DNA from: Vanilla planifolia
Lineage: Eukaryota; Streptophyta; Magnoliopsida; Asparagales; Orchidaceae
Direction: 5' to 3'
Assembly (NCBI GenBank): GCA_023846275.1
Contig: JAIUJO010000142.1
Location: 224,501 to 288,500 of the forward strand
DNA: 64,000 bases
Part shown: positions 11,001 through 26,500 of the stretch, piece by piece
How positions within the stretch are numbered: position 1 is the first letter of the stretch
How the letters are laid out: every line of letters starts with the position of its first letter
Made by a program: the position numbers and the translations under genes
Notes under the pieces: model-generated
Told to the model about the DNA's origin: nothing
The model's database searches: none
Seen by the model: only the letters and a program-made list of their open reading frames with translations

Positions 11001-12910
11001 ACATAAGGGCACACACAAGCACTCACACACATGTACACACAAAATCACATACATACAAATGCATGCTGCAAGAACACACATACACACAAGTACATATGTA
11101 GAAAAACACACACATAAGTACAAAAATATATGCATACACACAAACCCATAAGCATGATGCAAGCTTATAAGTACATGCACACACCAAAGAATGCCTGTTC
11201 ACACACAAGCAAAAGCACACACAAGCATATGTACATGTCCACACACCATTAATACATGCATACACACATACACATACACATGTGCACACACACAGACACT
11301 CACACACACATACGTATGTATGTAATCACACATGCTTGATCACATAAACAAAGGCACACACATGGACACTCACACATGCATGTATAGAAAAAGGCATACA
11401 CAAAGAGACACACTTGCATACCAATACACACATACCCACACACACACTCATGCTGTACACATGCACACACACACATATGTCCACACAAATGCACACACAT
11501 AGACATGTATATAATTTTGTAAACAAACACATACACATTTGCACACACATGCATTCACATAGATGCACACTCACACATATGCATGTGCACACAACACACA
11601 CATACAAAATCATGCACATACACATATAAATACAAATGCACACATGCACATAGACACATACACTCACGTGCACACAAACTGACATAGGCACATGCATTCA
11701 CACACACACACATATATAGACACAAGTATATGCACACACACACTCATTCACACAAACACACACACACACATATGCACACATATATACAAGCACACAAATG
11801 CATGAATAATCATATGCTCACACACATGCACACACATATATACAATCACATACATGCATACACACACATGCATGGATGAACACACACGCATTATGCTCGT
11901 GTGTTAACACAAATGTATATGCACATAGTTGTAATCACACACACACATACCATGCACATCGACACACATTAGGACACACATATAGATGCTCACACACACA
12001 CCCACTTGCACACCCCCAAATGAACACTTGCATACACACATGAAGGTACACACATACACGTACACATGCATGAAAACACACACACACACATACATATGCA
12101 TGCACATAGTCACATATACACATACACACACATGCACCAATACATAATCACACACACCTGCATGCACAAACACATAATCACATGCATGTGTACAAATAAA
12201 TGCAAAAAAACATAAATAGACAAACACACACTTGCATTCACAAGCACATCCATTCACACATTTACACACACACACACACACACATCCACACCAATATGTG
12301 CATGACATGTGAATGCACACACAGATAAATGCACGTACACATGCCCATATACATGTACACACTCACATTCACATGCATACGCACATGTGGAAACATGCAT
12401 ACACACACACACACCAATGCACATGCACACATGTGGACACACAAATACACAACAGGAACAACACAACCAATAGACACACTAACACACCTACATATGTACA
12501 CATACACACAAAGAAAACACAAACATGTACACACTCACACACACAATTCAAACATGCACACAAACTTACACATTGTTTATGCACATGCACACACATGTAT
12601 AGGGAATAAAAATAGATGCATGCATACACACGTATACCAAAACATGCACACATGCACACATGCACAAGCATGCTTCTACACATGCACAACATGCACATAA
12701 GTAGGCAACCACAAATACACACATAGGAACACATGAGCACACATGTACACACATGCATAGATACACATACATTTTTGCACACACATGCACACACAAACAA
12801 GCACATGCATGCATGCACACACACACATGCACCTACATATGAACATGTACACACACAAGCATAGGCACACACACACATATACAAAAGCTCACAGATATGC
12901 ACACTTATGT

Positions 12911-12949
12911 ACACACACACACACACACAGATATATATATATATATATA
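12911..12949. repeat. Compound microsatellite (AC)n-(AT)n
   Basis: An (AC)9 run at 12911-12928 is followed after AG by an (AT)9 run ending near 12949. It is one of the few pure simple repeats in the block. Confidence 0.9.
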
Positions 12950-15866
12950 GACAAGCACCCAAATATATATGTGTGCCATTGCATGCATTAACAAACACAC
13001 ACATGCATACTCATGCACACTTCAAGGCACACACATTTAGACATGCACAAGCATGCACGACTAACACACCCACACACACATAAGCACATATGCACTCACA
13101 CAAGCATGCAAAAAGATATACACACACACACATCCACATGCATGCATGCGTGTGCATGCACACAAGCATAAATGAACAAACAGAAACATGTTCATGTATA
13201 CACAGATATAAAAAAATATGTGTACACATGCACACACATAAACTTGCACAAAGATACATGCACAAAAAGACATGCATACACACATATGCACGTGCACATG
13301 CATATGCATAAGCACACACATATGCATATGAACACACATACTCACACCGACACACAAGAACACATGCACACACATATGTGCACACAAACATAAGCACACA
13401 TGCACGCACGTGCACATGCATACCCACACACACACCCACACATGCATGCACTTGTAGGTGCATCACATACATGTGCACACACACGTGGGTATGCACACAC
13501 AAACATATAGACACAAGCATACAAAGACAAACATAAGAACACATGCACACTTGCAAACACATAAAAACATTAACACAAGTACAATCACACAAATGCATGC
13601 ATAAACACACACGCACACACACCCACCCACACACCATGCACATGCCCATGAAGTACACACATGCATACATGCATGTGCACGTGCACTTACTCACATGAGC
13701 TTACACATAAACTCACGAGGACACGCACACATATACACACGTATATGCATGCACACACACATGCACACGAATGTACCCACACATATGTACACACATCCAC
13801 AAACACACACCTCCATGCACATGCACATACACATACACACAAACAAAAACATGCATACACACACACATATGCAAATGCATTAACATGCACACACTCACAC
13901 ACACCAACACACATTCACATGTGTGCACATGCATAAACATGCGCACACATACACGAGCATGCACAAACACGCATACACATACAAGTTTGCACACACTTAC
14001 ACCCATACGAACATACATAGACAAACACACACACGTACATATACATACACATAGAGGCACACACAAGCATGTAAGCACTCACATACACATGAAACTATGC
14101 ACACATGTACATGTAACACACACGTATATGATCACACCCACAAGTGCATGTGAACGTACAGACACACACAAATGCAAACAAAAAAATGCACTTACAATGA
14201 CACAAATACACATATACGTCCACACACACATACACATGTGCATGCACTTACATGCACACACCCATCGACCTACTCAAAAACACACACACCTACCTACCCA
14301 CCCACAAACACATACATACACACATGTATATATGTATGAACTCACACATGAATGCATGTACACACTCATGCACCCACACATGAACAAAGTAGAAATGAAC
14401 ACACACAAATGCACTTGCACATGCACATACAAGAACACACATTCATGCAAACACACAAACACGCACGTGCACACAAGAACACGCACATGCACATATACAG
14501 GCACAAACAATCACGCACACAAACATATGCGTACACACAAACACACGTAAGCACACACAAATGTTTTCACACATGCATGCTCCCAGATGTATACACATGC
14601 TTTCACACACAAACTCACATTTATACTCATGCAAATACCATGCACAGATGCACAAACATGTGCACAAACTCTCCCTCAAATGCACATAATCACAAATAGA
14701 ATCAGACACACACACATACATGCATACACATAGCCATGCAGACATGTGCACCTATACATAAAAACATGCACAAACATACACGTGTGCACATGCATAAGCA
14801 CACAACACACAAAGAAACAAGGGCACAAACATACACACACACATGTATGCACATGAACACACATGCATGCACATTCACACATACACACACATACACACAT
14901 ACATATACACACACACTTACCATGTACACACACACACATGCACACATACACAAAAGCACACACATGCATAAATATATATGTACACACACATGCACATGCA
15001 CATACACATGTAAGAGTATGCACATACTCACATGCACCTAAACATTCATACACACCACACACAGACACAAACACATGTACATATACATACATGCACACAC
15101 ACACACACACATGCACCCACTCACATGCACAAATACACACACATGCACATGAACAAATACTCACATGGACACATGCATAATAACATAAGCACACATATGC
15201 ATAGACATATATATATATATAAACACACATGCACACAGACACACGAATTGACATAAATAGATGCACAATTACATAAACTCACCCACACACACATGTGCGT
15301 GAGTGGGTACACAAAAGTGCGAATGGACACACACACACGTGTACGTACATAAACAAAAAGGTGTAAATGCACACACACACATGCACATGCATGCTTACAT
15401 ACACAAATATGCACACACATCAACAAACATGCATGCAATGCACACATATATCTACACACAAACACACACACACACACACACATGCACACATGCACATATG
15501 CACACTAATGCACACACATGCACTAACATGGACTCAAACATGCATGCACATACACCTGCATAGGTACATCTACATGCACATAAATTAACACATATGCACA
15601 CACAAACAAGCATGCACACACTCATGATCATGCATGGATACACACACATGTGTGCACACTCACACGCACACACACGCACGCACATACACACACTTACGTA
15701 CACATCCACATAAACTTACACATGTGCTCATACACATACATAATCAATAGCATGCACACATACACATGTATGCACACACAAATATGCACACACATGCACA
15801 TGCATGTATGCATGATTGAACAAACACACACATGTACACAGGCACACAATCTAATAGACACATGCA

Positions 15867-15905
15867 CATGCATTCATACATGCACATGCATTCACACATG
15901 CACAA
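15867..15905. repeat. 18-bp short tandem duplication
   Basis: ACATGCACATGCATTCAT is followed directly by ACATGCACATGCATTCAC, giving an 18-bp period with one mismatch. It is a small example of local duplication in block B. Confidence 0.7.
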
Positions 15906-17496
15906 ATACACACACACCCTTGTATAAACACGTATATACATGCACACAATCATGCATATGCACACATGCATTCACACACACATAGACATGCACATGTATC
16001 CACATATACATGTACATGAGCATAGAGACAACTTGCACAAACATACACATACACATGCATGCACATCCATATGCACACCTAGTTACACACATGCACAAAC
16101 TCAAATACACATGCATACACACATCCACAACCCATACACATAAACATATGCATAGATATATATAAATACATATAAAGGCAAACAGATGCATGCCCTTGCA
16201 CACACACACATAGCATGTACACATACACCCACTTACACAAACAACCATTGATACACACATGCATGCACACATAGACATGGACACCTGCAAACAAGCACAC
16301 ATGCACAAACCCACACACACACATGTAAAACCTCACACATATATGCACATATGCAAAAACACATGGATGCATATGCTCACCCCTAATAACATAAAAAAAT
16401 TTCATGCACACAAATACACATGAACATGAACAAACAAACACACATGTACACACACACATGAGTAGAAATAGATGCATAAACACATGCACAAACATGTACA
16501 AACAAGCACACACATGCACACACACATGCACAAACACAAATGCATACTCTCACACATACACACATGCATAAATGAATGCACATGTACATGAGCATACACA
16601 CACATACATATGCACTCACATGTACACATGTGCATGCAAGTACATGTATGCACACACACAAAAACAACCCATGCACATACCCCCTACATAAACATGCATG
16701 ACACACACACAAACACATGCATATACACTTGAACACAAAAGATGACACACACACATGTATATAGCCATACGCACACACCCATATATATATGACCACACTT
16801 ATGCACACATACAAGAATTAACACACACATGTAGACATACACATTTGAACACTTGCACACATGCATAACTACAAACATGCATAGAAACACACTATCTCAC
16901 TTGCACATATGTGTAGACAATCATGCACATAATCTCATGCAATCAAGCAGGCATATCCACATACAAAAACACAAATGCACACATGTAAACATAAAAGGAC
17001 ATGATCATACAACACACACATACCCAAAAACATGTACACATGCACACACATATGCACACATGAACAAATGTGTACACAAATGCATACATACACACTAATG
17101 CACACATGCAAAACTACAGACAAACACATGTAGACATACACACACACACACATGTAGATGCACACATAAGAAGATGCTCACACATGAACATGTATACATG
17201 CACACACATACACCTGTATTCACATGCTCACATGCACACATACAAAAGAATATACATGAACAGGCATATATGAACATGCAAACATACACACACTGGCACA
17301 CACACCCATACCCTCTCTTACTAATGTAGACATGAACACACACACACTCACACACACAGGCATACACACAAATGCACATATGCAAGCAAACACAACTGCA
17401 AATGCTGACATAAACACAAACAAACAAGTAGTTGTAGATGCATATGCACTAACACGTACACACACATGCATGTATGCGCACACACGCACATGTAGA

Positions 17497-17532
17497 CACA
17501 CTCATAAACACGTACGCGTCTTTGTGAGTGTG
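17497..17532. repeat. Palindromic junction where TG/CA polarity flips
   Basis: CACACTCATAAA (17497-17508) and TTTGTGAGTGTG (17521-17532) are reverse complements with one mismatch, around a 12-base centre CACGTACGCGTC. To the left the + strand is CA-rich for 12.5 kb; to the right it is TG-rich for 22.5 kb. Weaker mirror similarity (TACATGTG with CGTGTGTG) continues for about 30-40 bases with small indels, then fades. The centre is unusually CpG-rich for this region. Confidence 0.75.
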
Positions 17533-20500
17533 TATGCATATACATGTGTGCGTGTGTGTGCATGTGTGTGGTTTTGTGTGTATTCATGTACATTTGTATT
17601 TATATTTGTGTGTGTATCAATGCATAAGGGTGCATGCATGTGTGTGTTTCCATTTGTGTGTGTGTGTGCTCACATACTTTTATGTGTATTGCACATGCAT
17701 GTGAGTGTGTAAGCGATTGTGCATCTATGTCTATGCATGTGCATGTGTGTGTCAATACGTGTGTGAATGTGTGTGTGTGTGTAAGTGTGTATATATGTAT
17801 ATGCATACGTGTGTGCATTTGTGAGTATGTGTGTGTGTACACTTGCATCTATGTATACATGTGTATGTGTGAACATGTATCTATGGGCCTATGTGCATGT
17901 GTGTTGTTGTGTTTGTGTGTGTATGTGTGTGTGCATGATCACATGTCTATTGTGTTCATGTGTTTGCACTTGTGTGTGTAATACTCGTGTGTGTTTTTGT
18001 ACATGTGTATGTGTGGGGGTTTGTGTACAAGCATTTTAGTGTGCATAGGAGTGTGCTTGTACTTGTGCATGTGTATTTGTTTGTGCTGATTTTTTCAAGC
18101 ATTTTGGACATGTGTGTGTATGTGTTCATGATGATGTGTGTGAGTGCATGAATTTACATACCTTTCTATATGTATGTCTACTTGTGTGTGTGCATGTCTT
18201 TGAATTGATATGTGTGCTTATGTGTTTCTATGCATGAGCATGTGCATCTATGTGTGTTTTTCTATTCATGAATGTGTGTGATCATGTGGGTACCCTTGTG
18301 CATGTTTGCCTTTGTGTACGTACATGACTATTTGCTTGTACGACTGCACATTTGTGTGCATGCGTGTTGTTGTGTTTGTACTTATTAGGTGCACGCATGT
18401 GTGCTTACCATGTCAGTGTGCAAGAATGCATGTAGGTGTATGTGTGTGTGTTGGTAACTATGTGCACACACTTGTGTCTATCTACATGTGTCTGCTTGTT
18501 TGTGTGCACATGGGTGTATGCATGCATGTGTCCAATCAATTATGGATGAGTGTGTGTGTGTAAGTGTGCATGTGTGCATATTTGTGTACATGCATGTGAG
18601 CATGCATGTGTTTGTATATGTATGTGCATGTGTGTGTGCTTATGTGTTCTTATATGTGTGCATGCATTTACTTTTGTGTACGTTTACACAAGTATGGACA
18701 TATTGATGTGCATGCACAAGTGCAGAGACTTACATGTATATGCATGTGCATGCACATGTGTGTGTGTTTGTGTGCATGTGTGAGGTTGTGTGCGTGAATG
18801 AATGTGGGTACATATGAGTATGAGTGGGTGTGAGTGAGTGTGTGCAAGTATGCATGTGTTTGCATGTGCATCTATGCTTGTGCATGTTTGTCTGTATGTA
18901 TGTACATGTTTGTGTGTTTGTGTGTTTTATGTTTGTGTGTATGTATGTGTGCATGTCCATATGTGTATGTGTTAATGACAATATGTGTGCATGAGTTTTT
19001 TGGTGTGCATGTGTGTGATTTTGAGTTTGCAGGTATGTGCACGTGGGTGGGTTTTTGTATGCTTGTTTTGTGTGTCGACTCATGTGTGTGTGCGAGTATG
19101 CATGTGTGAGTTTGTGGCTGTGTGTGTGGATAGGTGCTTATGTGCATAGGCAAATATTTATGTATTTGTGTGCAGATGTGCGTGTGCATCTATGTGTGTG
19201 CATGTCTATAAGGGCGAGTGCATTTGTATGTGTGTTTGTGCAAAACATGCATGCTTACATGTGCTTGTGTGTAGGAGTGAATTATTATGCAAGTGAGTGG
19301 TCACACAAGCTTCTGTTCATGCATATGGGTATTTTTGCACATGTGTGTGTTTGTGTACTTGCACGTATGTATGTGCATATGCATGTTTGTAAGTGAGTGT
19401 CTGTGTGTATGTGTGCATGTGTGCCAACATATGTGTGTATAAGTGTGTGCATACATCTATGTGTGTAAGGGTGTGTGTGTGCTTGTTTATTTGTGTTTAT
19501 GTGTGTGTGTGCTTGTGCGTATGTTTGTATGCTTGTGTGCATGTTTATGATATATTTGAATATGCATGTTCGTCTATATATATGTGTGTGCATGTGTATG
19601 TGTTTGTACATACTTGTTTGCATGTGTGTGTGTGCATTTTTCTATGTGTGCATGCATGCTTTGGTGTATTTGTGGGTGTGTGTGCATGTGTACATGTTTT
19701 TGTATGCAGGTGCATCTATGTGTACGTATGCAAGTGCACATGTGTGAATGTCAGTGTGTGTGCATCAGTGTGTTCATGAATGCATGTGTGTGCTTGTGCA
19801 TGTGTGTATGTGTGCATTTATGCATATGAGTGTATACATATGTGTGCACTAATGTACATGTGTATGTGTGTATGCATTTGCATGTGTTTGTGTACAAGTG
19901 TACATAAGTGTGTGCAAGTGTATGTGTGTGTGTGTGTGCATGTGTGCATGTGTGAGTATGTGTGAATGTGTAGATGTTCATGTCTAGGCTTTTGTGAATA
20001 TGAGTGTATGCATGCTCCTATATGTTGGTGCACTTATGTTTGTGTGTGCATGCATGTATGTGTGCTTCTAAATGTGTGTGTGAGTGTGTGCTTCTCCCTG
20101 TGTGCATGTGTATCAATGTGTGTGTGTGTGCTTATGCACATGCATGAACATCACTGTGTGTTTATGAGCATGTCTATGTTTGTACATGCATGTGCCTATG
20201 TGTCCATGTGTGTTTGTGCTTGTATGTTTATGCTTATGTGTATGAGTGTCTATGTGCATGTGTGTGCATCGATTGCTATTGTGTGAGTGTGTACATGCAT
20301 GCGTGAGTGTGTGGACATGTGTGTGTTCATGTATGTGCATGTTTGTGTGCATGCAAGTGTGTGGGAGTGTGTGTGTATGGCTACACACAACTCTGTGTGT
20401 GTGTTTGCATGTGTAAGGGTACATATGTAGGTGCATGTGTATGCTTGCTTGTATGTGTGTGTGAGGGTATGCATGCATGTGTGTGTAAACATGTGCTTGT

Positions 20501-23500
20501 GTGTTTGTGTGCACAAATATTTACTTGTGTACATGTTTCTATGCATGTGAGTGTGTGTGTTCATTTTTACATATGCCTATGTGCATTTGTGTGTGTGTGT
20601 ATTTGTGCATTATTGTGTTTGTACATGTGTGCCTGCATGAATCCATGTGTTTTGGTATTTGTACATTTGTGTGAGGTTGTGCTTGTGTGTGTGTCTTTAC
20701 AAGTGTGTGTATGTGTATGGGGGTGCATGTGTGTGTGTTTTAGTATTTGTATGTGTATGAGCAAGTGCTTATGTGTGTATTTGTGTGCGTGTATGTGGGT
20801 GCATGTGTGTGTGTGTGCATGTGCAAATGTGTATGTTTATCTTTGTGTCTATGGGTATGTGTATGTGCACATGCAAGTGTGTGTCAGTGGGTGTGCATGA
20901 GTGTGAATGTGTGTGTGTGAGTTAGCAAACATGTTTATGTGTGCATGTGTTTCTTCATGTTCATGTGCATGTGCGTGCACTTGTGTATGTGTGTATGTGT
21001 TCATGTGTTCATTTGCTTGTGGGTATGTGGTTATGCTTGTGTGCATGCATGTGCATGTGTGTGTGTGCATTGACCCTTTATGAGTGTACCTGTATGTATA
21101 AGCATGTTTGTGCGTGTGTGGATGAATGTGGTTGTGTGTGCATATATCTGGGATATACAAGTAGGAGTGCATGTGAGTGTCTTTATGTGTATTCATTTGT
21201 GTTTGTACTTGTTTGGATTTGCATATGTTCAAGCATGTATATGTGTGTGCTCTTGTGCCTAAGTGCACATGTGCGTGTGTCTGTGTGCATGGGTGTCAGT
21301 GTGTTTGTGCATGTGCATGTGCATGTCTATGGGTTTGTGCATGCTTGCTTATGTGAGTGTGGGTGTGTGCATATGCATGTGTGTGTGTATGTGTATATCC
21401 ATGTTTTTATGCATGTGTGGTTGTCTTTATATTTGTGCATGCTAGCATGTGTGTGGCTTTAATGTGTGTTGGTGTGTGAGGTTTTTTATGAGTACTTGTG
21501 TATGTGCATGTGTGTTTGTGAATGTGGGTACATGTGTTTGTACCTATGTTTGTGCATATGCTTGTGTGTGAGTTTAGATGTATGTGTGACAGTAAGTTTG
21601 TGTGCACGTGTGTGAGCATATGTGCATGCCTATGTGTGGGTGTTTGTGCATACCTATGTGCATGTGTGAATTATTATGTGTTCATATGTTTGTGTATGCA
21701 TGTGCATATGTGCACATGTGTGAATTTTTTTGTGTGCACATGTGCTTTTGTGTCTATGTGGTGCATACATTTGTGTGCATGTGCACATGTGTGTAAGTCT
21801 GTGCTTGTGCTTGCATTCATGTTCTTGATTGTATGCATATGTGTGTGAGTGTGCATGTGTGCATCATGCTTATGTGTGTGCTTGTGCAAGCACTCGCACA
21901 GTCATGTGTGTTCATGTGTTCATGTGTGTATGTTTTTAAGGGCATATGCATGTGCTTATGTGTGGTTGTGTGTGTGTTTTTGGCTACATGCATTCATGCG
22001 TGTGTGTGTGTTTACTTTAGTTTGAATTTATCCATGCATATGTATGTGTGTGCATGTTTGTGTATATTTTTGTGTGTTTGTGTGCATGTGTGTGTGTCTA
22101 TGTGCACATTGTATGTTAAGTAGTGTGTGTGGGTTTGTGTGTGCAAGTGTGTTTATGCATACAGACTTATGCATGCATGTGCTTGCGAGTGTGTTCAATT
22201 ATGTAACAGTGTGTGGGTGTTTGTTTATGTGCTTATATGTATGGTTATGCATGCATGTGCATGTGTGTGTGCATGCATGCTTGCTCAAGTGTGGGCTTGT
22301 GTGGGTGCAAGCCTTGTGTGTCTTTGTGAGTTTGTTGGGTGTCTATGTGCATGTGTCCTTGCTTCTACAAGTTTGTATGCATTGTTTGCACATGCGTGTA
22401 TGTGCATGTGCATATGTGTGTGTGTGTGTTATGCATGCATTTGTGAGTAAGTGTACATATGTGACTGTGTGTGCATGCATGTGCTTACATGTGTGCATGC
22501 ACATGTGTGGGTGTGAATACATATGTGTGTCACATGTGTGCGTGTGTGCTTATGTGTGTGTGTGTGTGCACTCACTTCTTCATATGTGTGTATGTGTGCA
22601 TGTGCGTGTGTTTATAGGAGCTTGTATGTGCTTGTGCATAGTTGTATGTGTTTGTAGATGTGCGTGCTTGGCTGTGTGTGCAATTGTTGGGTGTCCACTT
22701 TTTTTTGAATGTGTGTGTAAATATGTATGTGCGTGCATGTGAACATGTGTATGTGTTTGTGTATGTGCCTCTACATGTGTGTGCATTTTTATGTGTGTGT
22801 GTGTGGGGGGTGTGTATTCATATGTTAGTGCATATACATGCATATGTTTTTATTTATTTGTGCATGCATGTGTGTATGTGTGTATCTGTGTGTGTGTGGA
22901 GGGTGGTTTGTGTGTGTGCATTCATGTATATGAGTGTGCATGTGTTTGAGCATAGATGCCCATGTGTGTGTGATTGGTTACGTGTGTACGTGTGTATGTT
23001 CATGTGTATGGGTGTGTGTGGGTGTGATTGTGTGCATGCATGCATGCGTGTATCCATGTATATGTGTGTTTGTTTGCATGCACACACTTGTGTGGATGTG
23101 TGTTGGTGTACAGCGTGTGCGTCTTCTTGTGTATGTGTTTCTATGTGTGCATGTGATTGTTTTCACATATGTGTATGCATGTATTTATGCACATGCATGT
23201 CTACGTATGCATGTACATCTTCATGTGTGAGTGTTTATGTGTGTGTGTGTGCAAGTGCTTATGTGCACACATGTGTGTGTGCCTGTGAATATTTTTTAGT
23301 GAACGTGGGTGCTTGCATGTATATGCGTGCATGAGTGCTTGTGCATGTTTATGCATTTGAGCTTGTGTGAGCAAGCATGAGTGTTTATGTGTGTGTTTTT
23401 GCATGTGTGAATGTGTGTACTGATGCATGTTAGTTGGTGTGCATATATGAATGTATGCATGTGCGTATGTGTATATGTGTATGTGTGGGTGTGTGCAAGT

Positions 23501-26500
23501 GCATTTGTTTATGTGCTTGTCAATGTGTGTGTGCATGCACGCATGCATGTGTGAATGTGTGTTTCTATGTGTGTGTATGTGCATGTGTGCATTCATGCAT
23601 CTGTGTATGTGTGTACATGTGTGCATATATGTATGTGCATGCATGCATGTGTATGTGATTATGTATGGATGTAGTTGTGTGTGTGTGTGTACATGTGCAT
23701 GTGTACTAACATGTTTCTATGTGCATAGGCATTTATATGCAAGCCTTTGTGTGTTAATGTGTGTGTGAGCATAAGGGTGTGTGTGTGTGTCTGTGTGTGT
23801 GTGCATGTGTATGTGTGTGCATGTGTGTCAACTTGTGGGTGCATTTGTGTTTGTATGCATGTGCATGTATGTGTGTGTAAGTGTGTATGTGTGTGTGTGT
23901 GTGCATGTTTATGTTGTCCACATGTGCATGAACTCCTATGTGTGTGCCTGTGTGAATATATGTGTGTATGTCTGTGTGACTCCAGATACATATATGTATG
24001 TGTGTGCATATTTGTGCATGTGTATGTTTCTGTATATGTATGTGTGTGTGCATCATGCATGTGTGTATGTGTGCATTTGCAAGCAATTGTGTGTGCAGAT
24101 GCATTTGTATATACGTGTGTGTTTGTACATCTGCATGTATATTTGCTTGAGTGTGTGTATTTGTTTGCATGCATGTGTAGGTGTGTTATTGCTTTTCAAC
24201 ATGTGTGCATATCAACATGTGCGTATGTTCGTGTGTGTGTGTGTGTGTTTGTGTTTTTATGTGCATGTTTGTGTGCATGTGAATGTGTATGTGCATTATT
24301 GTTTGTGTATATGTGTGTATGTGTGTGTATGAGTGTGTTCATCTGTGTGCATGTTGTGCAAGAGTGTGCATATGTGTGTATGTGTGCATTTGAGCATATT
24401 TGTGCGTGTTCTTGTATGTGTGTACCTATGCTTTTTTTTGTGTGCACATATGTGTGGGCATTTGTGTCGATGTGTGTGTGCATGTGTATGCTTGTATTTA
24501 TGTGCTTGTGTGTGTATGTGTGTGTGTTTGCATATGCATGTGTGTACATTTGTATATCTGTGTGGGTGTATTTATGTGTATATATGCATATGTGTGCACA
24601 TGTGTATGTAGATAATTGTGCATGTGAGTGAGTAGGTGTGTGTGTGTATACATGTTCACAACTTTGTTTGAGTGCATGTGCATGTGTATTCATATGTGTG
24701 TTTGTATGTATGTGTGTGTACGTGTGTGCATGAGTTTTTATGTGTGTATGCATGTGTACTTGTGAATGCACACATGTGTGTATATATGTATGTGTGTATG
24801 TGTGCATGTGCGTGTGTGTGCATGTGTGTTTGTGTGCAGTGTATGTGTATATCTGTGTGTGTTTATGTGTTTGTTCTTACATGTGTGTGTACATGTGCAT
24901 GTGTGCTTTTATGTATGTGTCCATGTATTTACATATGTGTGTTCACTTGCATTTGTGTGTGTAATTGTGCTTATGTGCATGTTTAAGAGTGTGCTTGTGT
25001 GTGTGCATATGTGTTTGTGCATTATTGTGCATTCGTGTGTGCATGCAAGAGTGTGTGTGTGTGTGCATGTGTGTGCATCTATGAGTGTCTATGCATGTAT
25101 GTGAGTTTTCAAGTGCATGTGTGTGTAACTATGTTTGTTGGTGTGCATGTATGCTTATGCATGTGTGTGTACTTGTCAGTGCATGTATTTGCATATGTGT
25201 GTTTGTGTGTATTCTTCTATTGGTTTGTAAGTATGTGAGTGTGCTTATCTATACATGTATGTATGTGTGTGTGTGTGTGTGCATACTTATTCAATTATGT
25301 GTGTATATGTGAGAGTGGCATTTTGTGTTTACATGTGTGCATGTGTGGTTCTACATGTGCATGTGTGTATGCATGGGTGTGTCTATGTAAGTGTATTGTT
25401 TATGTTTGCATAAGTTTGTGGGTTTGTTGTGTGTGTAGTTATAAGCATGTGTGTGTGTGCACGTGGATGTAGGGGTGTGTATATTGGTGTGTGTGTGTGT
25501 CTATGTATGCATGATTGTGTGTCTGTGTGCACATGCATACATGTGTGTGCAGGTGAGTGGATGGTTACATGTGTGTTTTCATGTGTATGGGTGGGTGTGT
25601 GGGTTTGCATGTGTGTTGCTTTATTGGTGTGTGTGTGTTTTTGTATGCATGTACATGTCTGTATATGACTACATGTGTATGTGTCTATATGTTTGTGTGT
25701 GTGAACATGTCTATGTTTGCATACATTTGTGTCTCTTTGTGTGCATATGTATGTGTCTATTTATGGATGTGTGCATGTGCACATGCATGTGTGTGTGTGT
25801 ATGCATGTGTGTTTTTGTGTACGTATGTGAATCTGAGTTTACATGTGTGCATGCATGTCTACACATGTGTATGTGTGTTCACACATGTGTATGCTATTAT
25901 GTGTCCATGTGCTCATGCAGATGTGTGTGTGTGCATGTATTTGCAAGTGTATTCATGTGCATGTTTGTGTGCATTTGCATGTCTTTACATCCATGTCTAT
26001 GCATGTGCATGTGTAGCCATGCATATGTGCAAACATACATGCATGAGTGTGTTTACATGTGTGTGCACATATGTCTATATGTGTGTTTGTGCATGTGCAT
26101 CCATGCGAGTGTGTGTGCATATATTTGTGTGCATCCATATGTGTATGCATTTGCACATACATGAGTGTCAAAATTTGAGTTAGTGTTCGTGTTGTGCTTT
26201 TGTGTGTGTGCATGTGTGCATCTATGCTTCCGTACATGTTTGTGTGCATGTGTGGTTGTGTGTTTGTGATGAGGTGTGTTCCTATGCACCTATATGTGTG
26301 TGTGCGTGTGTGCATGAGTATGTCCATGTGTGCATTGTGTGTGTGGGTATTCCTTTTGTGTGTGTGTGTACATGTATGTGTTTGCAAGCATGTACATTTT
26401 TGCTTATGTGTGTTTAGTTCTTTGTTTAGGAGTTCGTCAATGTGCGTAAGTGTGAGTGTTCGTGTGTGTACATGTGTGTGAATGTGTGAGCATGTTTGAG

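Larger units (their letters stand above)
5019..17508. repeat. Degenerate CA-rich satellite-like DNA, block B (inverted polarity)
   Basis: This is the same kind of DNA as block A, but the + strand is A+C rich (ACACAC, CACATGCA, GCACACAT). The polarity is therefore inverted relative to both flanking TG blocks. Interruptions are mainly CATG, ATATAT and short A-runs. No gene, RNA or mobile-element boundary is visible in these 12.5 kb. Open frames rich in His and Thr (+ strand) or Cys and Val (- strand) are composition artefacts. Confidence 0.9.

Noticed and set aside
10347..11180. 277-codon open frame on the minus strand of the CA block
   Set aside because: Same composition artefact; it overlaps other open frames on the opposite strand with equal length.
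5019..17508. CRISPR-like or other spaced-repeat array
   Set aside because: There is no constant repeat with unique spacers; periodicity is dinucleotide and the duplications are irregular. The context is eukaryotic.
23747..24631. 294-codon open frame rich in Cys, Val and Met, and many similar frames in the TG/CA blocks
   Set aside because: Such frames occur on both strands and several phases throughout the repeat. TG/CA DNA seldom forms TAA, TAG or TGA in phase. The translations have no domain, only low-complexity CVCV or HTHT text.
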